From Candidatus Firestoneibacteriota bacterium (lineage in GTDB: Bacteria > Oederibacteriota > D2-FULL-39-29): DNA of 64,000 bases. Every line of letters starts with the position of its first letter. Position 1 is the stretch's first letter. Shown piece by piece: positions 59,679 through 64,000 of the stretch. The stretch spans positions 1 to 64,000 of the forward strand of contig CAITEH010000005.1 in NCBI GenBank assembly GCA_903891415.1, given 5' to 3'. The notes under the pieces are model-generated. The model saw nothing but the letters and a program-made list of their open reading frames with translations. It searched no databases and was not told the DNA's origin. The position numbers were made by a program, and so were the translations under genes.

Positions 59679-62600
59679 TTTGCATCCCCTTCTTCCGAGA
59701 GTTTCCTGTAATACCCCTTTATCATATCGATATATTCCACGGGGACCTGGTCTTTCATGGTGTCTATCATATTCTTCTGTACTTCCGCGGGCAGGTCGCC
59801 CCAGCTTGTAGCTTCCATATTCGCTTCTTTCTGGGAGCCGGCCCGGCCGGCCATATTCGGGTCGCTGCCTTTTTTTCCGTCTCCGCCCTGCTGGCCTTTT
59901 TCCTTGCCCTGCTCGCCTTTTTCGCCCGGGCCCGGGCCTTCTTCTTTTCCGGCTTCCTGCCGGCCGCCTGTTTTGCTTTCTATTTTTGCCATATCCCCTA
60001 TTGTTTTGTTCAACTGTTCCTGAATTCCCTGCAGCAGGCCCTGCGTATCCTTCCCCGCGTCATTTTGATTTAAACGGCTTTTGGCTTTCTCCAGGTCCCG
60101 GGCCAGATCGCCCATCTGTTTGGCAGGCTCTTTGGCCTCCTGATTTTTTTCCATTTTCTGCGCCGCGTCTTCTACCAGGTTCTTAACATCATTTTCCTGT
60201 TTTGAAAGTTCTTTCATGGCATTGCTGTCTGATTCATTCAACTCGCCCTGTTTCTGCGCCTTGCTGTTTATATCCGCCTGCATATCCGCGGCCTGCCTTG
60301 CCGAATCAAGCGCATTTTGCAGGTCCGTGAGCGCTTTTGTGTCAGGATCCGCCTGTGCTTCCTGCAAGTTGTGCTTGCGCCGGAGTTTTTCAAGATCATT
60401 TACCAGCTTCTTAAGGTCCTCTTCCACTTTTTCCTGTTCCCCGGAAGCCGTGCCGAACCGGGCATTCATTATGTAACCCGCCGCCTTCTCCAGTTCTTTT
60501 TCCAGAGGCACATACTGCGTGTCAATGTCCGCAAGCCCCCGGGCTGTCTCGGGGTCTGTTTGTACCAAATCTTTGTCTTTTGAGGCCTGCAGGGTCTTGC
60601 TGTCCATGCTGTTCACATTTTCTTTAAGTTTTTTCTCCCCGTCAGACAGTTCCTGCAGGACAAGGCTGTCTGCTTCTTTAAGATCAGAGGCCGCAAGCCC
60701 GAGAGTTTTTTTGGCCAGTTCCCGGGAACGCTGGGAGAGCGAACGCTGGCCGACAAGTATTTTCTGGGCTTCTGCGATAAGTTCTTCAATAATATCTGTT
60801 TTTCCGAGCGCATCTCTTATCTTTTCAAGCTCTTTGACCATCTCCTGCTGTTTTCCGGAAACATCTTTTAGGCCGCTTTTTGCCTTTTTCGTATCCCGCT
60901 CCAGGGAAACTCTTGAAAGATCATCGGCAGTGTTCCTCATCTGCCGGCCGGACAGGTCCTCCATTTCTTTCTGCATATTTTCACGGCTCTCAAGTTCCGT
61001 CGTATTGGCCAGTTCATTGCTTTTTCTCATCTTTATGAGATCTTTCATTTTGTCAGCTATAGAACCTGTTTTTGCCGCCGCGTCTTTTTGATCAAGCGAA
61101 GAATTAGCGGCAGCTTCCTTTTCCTTGTCCCCTATTTTTGCCGTGTTTTTAACCGCGTCAACCTTGCTTTTAGCGGCATTTTGGATCTCAATAACTTCCT
61201 GGATCTCCGTTCTTATCTTCTGTTCTTCCTGCCTTATCTTGACCATAACTTCGGCTTTATCTATTATGGCAATATTCCGCCTTAACGACTCGCCCACTCC
61301 GGGAGGCGCGGGATTATTATCTACCGCGGTCAGGTAATATTCAATTTTCTTTCCCGGTTCCAGCGGCAGGTTCCTTAACTGAAACTCGTAGGTGCCGGAA
61401 ACTGACTTACCGGATCTTTTCATTTTTAAAGGCACCTGGGTAAATGTTTCACTGCCGGAGATCTTATATTTAAGGAACATTTTAGTCACTTCAAAGTCAT
61501 CCGCGGCTCCGTAAACCAAAGTGACCGTGGCTATCCTGGTGACAGAGATATCATCTGCCGGCGCCGAAAGCTCGCAGACCGGTGGATTATCCGGTAAAGC
61601 TCTTACCAAAAATTCAGGGGGATTAATATTTGAGAATCCTTCAAGGCTTTTTAGTTTGAGCTTAAACGAGGTGTCTTTACTGACCGTCAGGCCCGCGCTA
61701 AGCTCGACGCCGCCGCCTATGCGGAACTTAATATTTGTGCCGTCGGCAAACTCCAGGAACCCTTCCTGGAGCGCGGTGTTGGCCGTGCATTCCAGCTGGA
61801 CCCGGGTGCCTATCAGAGCCGTGATATCGCCTCCGGGCATATCGTCGCTTTTAGGCGCTGCCCTGGTATAATCAGGGAAAAAATAGCGGAGCACGGTCTT
61901 GATAATTGCCGGCCTCTCTTTTGCCAGCAGGTCATATTGATTTGACCTGCCGTCGCCGGCGGTAACGAAATATCTGAAAGAATTGACCACCCCTATAAAT
62001 TCATACTCAAATTTGCCCGGGCCGGTCTTCTTCAGAGAGAGCGCTTCCCATTCACCGCCCTCCTGTCTTATATGAAGGCCCGCGCTGTCCTTCAACTCAC
62101 CGCTGAGCTCGACGTTTATTTTGACATTTTCCCCTCTGAGCACGGCCTTGCTCTTGGGTTCCACCTCTATTTTTGTAAAGGAGAAGGGCGCAATATCCGC
62201 CCCGGGTTTCAGGACCCGCAAAAACCAGGTCTTTACCGCTTCAGGATAGGAGGCGGAGTATTTAACGGCCGCGGCCGCGCCGCCGATAAAAAATAAGGCG
62301 AGGATCAACAAGCGGAGCCGTTTATAGACCTTGGAATAGTGTATATCTTTTACATGTTTGAGCGTCTCCAGGTGCAGGGCCTCTATCATCTGCGGGGAAC
62401 CTCTAAGGTCCTCGGGCAGGTTTTCCCTTTTCAGCTGGATAGCGGAAATAAGCATTGATTTCAGCTCGGGATTCTTTTCCTCAAGCGTCAGCGCTATGGT
62501 ATCTTCATCAATTTTCTTCATAGCGGGTAATATTATGTAAAATACCACCGAAGCGAGCAGTACAAGCAAACTGCCGGCCGCGAGTATATGCCTTCCCAGA

Positions 62601-62752
62601 TAATTCAATTTAAAGATCATGTCAACATAGAACCCGAAGACCAGTACAACCAGAAGCGAAAGTACCGTAATTTCAAGCCCTTCCAGAAGTATAAGGGTTT
62701 TCCAGTATTTCCGCACCGCGTTTATTTTTGCCTGTATCCTGTCTTTTTCCAT
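59675..62752 (-). CDS. DUF4175-like large membrane-anchored coiled-coil protein
   Basis: 1025 aa. Three N-terminal membrane helices (VLSLLVVLVFGFYVDMIF, LAAGSLLVLLASVVFYIIL, LLILALFFIGGAAAAV) and an acidic loop, then Ig-like beta domains (~180-510), then ~400 residues of charged coiled coil with K/E/Q repeats and a Gly/Lys-rich stretch (KEEGPGPGEKGEQGKEKG). Ends with WGDLPAEVQKNMIDTMKDQVPVEY...GYYRKLSEEG, a family hallmark. Role unknown; it belongs with MoxR/BatA-type stress clusters. Confidence 0.8.
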   Translation of the reverse strand: MEKDRIQAKINAVRKYWKTLILLEGLEITVLSLLVVLVFGFYVDMIFKLNYLGRHILAAGSLLVLLASVVFYIILPAMKKIDEDTIALTLEEKNPELKSMLISAIQLKRENLPEDLRGSPQMIEALHLETLKHVKDIHYSKVYKRLRLLILALFFIGGAAAAVKYSASYPEAVKTWFLRVLKPGADIAPFSFTKIEVEPKSKAVLRGENVKINVELSGELKDSAGLHIRQEGGEWEALSLKKTGPGKFEYEFIGVVNSFRYFVTAGDGRSNQYDLLAKERPAIIKTVLRYFFPDYTRAAPKSDDMPGGDITALIGTRVQLECTANTALQEGFLEFADGTNIKFRIGGGVELSAGLTVSKDTSFKLKLKSLEGFSNINPPEFLVRALPDNPPVCELSAPADDISVTRIATVTLVYGAADDFEVTKMFLKYKISGSETFTQVPLKMKRSGKSVSGTYEFQLRNLPLEPGKKIEYYLTAVDNNPAPPGVGESLRRNIAIIDKAEVMVKIRQEEQKIRTEIQEVIEIQNAAKSKVDAVKNTAKIGDKEKEAAANSSLDQKDAAAKTGSIADKMKDLIKMRKSNELANTTELESRENMQKEMEDLSGRQMRNTADDLSRVSLERDTKKAKSGLKDVSGKQQEMVKELEKIRDALGKTDIIEELIAEAQKILVGQRSLSQRSRELAKKTLGLAASDLKEADSLVLQELSDGEKKLKENVNSMDSKTLQASKDKDLVQTDPETARGLADIDTQYVPLEKELEKAAGYIMNARFGTASGEQEKVEEDLKKLVNDLEKLRRKHNLQEAQADPDTKALTDLQNALDSARQAADMQADINSKAQKQGELNESDSNAMKELSKQENDVKNLVEDAAQKMEKNQEAKEPAKQMGDLARDLEKAKSRLNQNDAGKDTQGLLQGIQEQLNKTIGDMAKIESKTGGRQEAGKEEGPGPGEKGEQGKEKGQQGGDGKKGSDPNMAGRAGSQKEANMEATSWGDLPAEVQKNMIDTMKDQVPVEYIDMIKGYYRKLSEEGDAK

Positions 62753-62858
62753 ATTTTCGTCCTTAATTCACAATTCTACATTACTTTCCCCAATTTGTCC
62801 ATGTACCATTTCCAAGCGCCCGGTCTCAACTATTCAAGTATCTCCGGCTCCTTTTCCC

Positions 62859-62881
62859 GCCTCATAAATGAGGCAACTACA
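62859..62881. repeat. REP-like palindrome fragment
   Basis: GCCTCATAAATGAGGC followed by AACTACA; the last ten bases (GGCAACTACA) repeat the arm of the element at 52077-52123. It lies in the 194-base gap between the DUF4175-like gene and the next one. Confidence 0.55.
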
Positions 62882-62946
62882 AATTTTCTATCTTATCAGT
62901 GTCATCTCACTACCCATCTGTGCCATCAGCGCCCGCTTTTGGGCGC

Positions 62947-64000
62947 TTATAGCATATTCTTTTTCCTTCTAAAATACCATTCCAGCGCAACAAGGATTAC
63001 AAAAAATAATATTACAAAGGATGAGTCTTTAAGGCCTTTCTCCGTCCGGATGGTCACCTTGGGTTTTGCTTTTATTATCTTATCCGCCACCCCGCCGGAA
63101 GCCGAATATCTAAAATATTCCCCTTCAGAGGCCTCCGCGATCTTTTTGAGCATGCTTTCGTTAAGTTCAGGCGCTTCAAATTCCATATTTGGGATCTCTA
63201 CCGCTATTTCCGCTTTTACATTTTTGACTTCAGCCGGCAAAGAAGGATGTTCCACCCATATTTTGCAGGAACCTCCCAGCACGGGGACAAATTCACCGGT
63301 ATAAATATTGGAATCTTTTGCCAGGCGCACGAGCGTGAAGGCCTCGCGCTTGCTGTCGCTGCCGGCGTAGAATGCCGGCACTTCGGCTTCTTTAATTCCG
63401 GCATACCCCGGCCCGGTTATCCTCGCGGTCACAAACACTCTTTCCCCGGCCAGGTATTTCTTTTTATCCGTGGTTAATTTCAGGTACTTATCTTCCGAAG
63501 CGGCTTTTTCGGGGCCCAGCCAGCGTATACACTGTCCGAAGACCCTGTAAAAATATTTATTTTCATTTTTATAACGCCATCTCCAGATATCATCTGAAGT
63601 AAAGAGCATTACTTTCCCTCGCCCGAGACGCTGGGAAGCGGCAAAAACATTTGAACCGGCTTTCACGCCCCGGTATTTCGCGTAAACAACAGCGCCGGGT
63701 TTTTCTCTGGCACTCTTCAAAGCCCAGTAAACGCCTTCCAGATTCCCCCAGGCTCTTTCATTCAGCCTTTCTGAATCTTCTATAAGGAAAAACGGGCTGT
63801 TTTTTCCGTCCTGCTCCAACCCTATCTTAAAAGGAACGGGAGAACTTAAAGCGCCGCTTTCAAGTTCCAGCGGAAAAAGCCTTTCAAGTTCCGGGACCCG
63901 GCCCGCGGCCAAAGACCATTTTTCTCCGGGAAGGAAAAATACTCCGCCTCCCTTTTCAGAAACAAAGGCCTTGACCAGCTCCAGCTGGGAAGCTGAAAAA
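62947..64000 (-). CDS. Membrane protein with glutamine-amidotransferase-like domain (5' end outside window)
   Basis: The track starts it at a TTG (63912), but the frame is open to the window edge, adding SASQLELVKAFVSEKGGGVFF, so the gene continues upstream. Visible parts: end of a class I amidotransferase-like (GATase1) fold with VFAASQRLGRGKVMLFTSDDIWRWR, a beta-sandwich (residues ~150-260), and a C-terminal membrane helix (SSFVILFFVILVALEWYF) followed by a basic tail. It resembles the BatA/VWA-linked membrane proteins found with DUF4175. The catalytic Cys is not in the visible part. Confidence 0.8.
   Translation of the reverse strand, partial: FSASQLELVKAFVSEKGGGVFFLPGEKWSLAAGRVPELERLFPLELESGALSSPVPFKIGLEQDGKNSPFFLIEDSERLNERAWGNLEGVYWALKSAREKPGAVVYAKYRGVKAGSNVFAASQRLGRGKVMLFTSDDIWRWRYKNENKYFYRVFGQCIRWLGPEKAASEDKYLKLTTDKKKYLAGERVFVTARITGPGYAGIKEAEVPAFYAGSDSKREAFTLVRLAKDSNIYTGEFVPVLGGSCKIWVEHPSLPAEVKNVKAEIAVEIPNMEFEAPELNESMLKKIAEASEGEYFRYSASGGVADKIIKAKPKVTIRTEKGLKDSSFVILFFVILVALEWYFRRKKNML

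Overview
The window reads as a stretch of chromosome from an uncultivated diderm (Gram-negative type) bacterium. It has a type II secretion/pseudopilus locus with an outer-membrane secretin, a PorV-like outer-membrane protein, a phosphate porin and several predicted beta-barrels. A DUF4175-like / prenyltransferase-repeat / NPCBM cluster of the kind seen in PVC-type phyla lies at the right end. There is no rRNA, tRNA, CRISPR array, prophage or intact transposase, so the phylum cannot be fixed from sequence alone; a candidate phylum known from metagenomes is my inference. Nearly all genes are on the minus strand in tightly overlapping operons.

Layout. 0-2.8 kb: an ECF sigma factor, its zinc-finger anti-sigma factor (with an apparent AUU start) and a TolB-like secreted beta-propeller. 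2.8-5.8 kb: thiS-thiG, a short RNase HIII and a CaCA-type cation exchanger. 6-7 kb: a lone plus-strand secreted protein with a good promoter. 7-12 kb: first phosphate operon, pstS-pstC-pstA-pstB-pstB-phoU. 12-13 kb: a beta-barrel. 13.2-22.9 kb: second phosphate operon, porin-pstS-pstC-pstA-pstB-two ArsC-like genes-phoU-sixA-two Tmk-like genes-ppx. 23-27.5 kb: a small ORF, a PHP-glycosyltransferase fusion, PhoB and a soluble PhoR. 27.6-29 kb: two secreted proteins of unknown function. 29.1-31.6 kb: glycogen phosphorylase (plus strand). 31.7-42.4 kb: complete T2SS operon gspE-F-G-H-I-(HD)-J-K-L-M/PilOP-D. 42.6-46.8 kb: HtrA, a second anti-sigma/ECF sigma pair and signal peptidase I. 47.3-50.2 kb: PorV-like protein and DNA ligase. 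50.7-56.9 kb: GH5, GH116, aldo/keto reductase and DeoC. 56.9-64 kb: NPCBM protein, prenyltransferase-repeat protein, DUF4175-like protein and a truncated amidotransferase-fold membrane protein.

The most coherent system is the phosphate island at 7-27.5 kb. Three promoters carry arrays of a CTTAAC-like hexamer repeated every 11 bp, each followed by exactly 10 nt and then a -10 hexamer. This is the architecture of PhoB/PhoP-activated promoters, and the cognate PhoB/PhoR pair is encoded next door. The boxes lie ahead of pst operon 1, the porin-pst operon 2 and the PHP-glycosyltransferase, which suggests one phosphate-starvation regulon for uptake, polyphosphate turnover and possibly membrane glycolipid remodelling.

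Within this island, three tandem paralogue pairs each contain one canonical and one degenerate member. The two PstB ATPases of operon 1 have complementary defects: one lacks the LSGGQ signature, the other lacks the Q-loop Gln and the switch His. They are therefore predicted to form a heterodimer with one catalytic and one dead ATP site. One ArsC-like protein has lost its catalytic Arg, its general acid and its resolving cysteines. One Tmk-like protein has Arg instead of the P-loop Lys. I consider this the most novel content.

Non-coding DNA is also unusual. There is a pair of about 270-bp MITE-like repeats, a 0.4-kb inverted array of degenerate 9-10-mers at 47 kb, related degenerate hairpins at 44.5 and 46 kb, and several shorter stutter repeats in other intergenic gaps.
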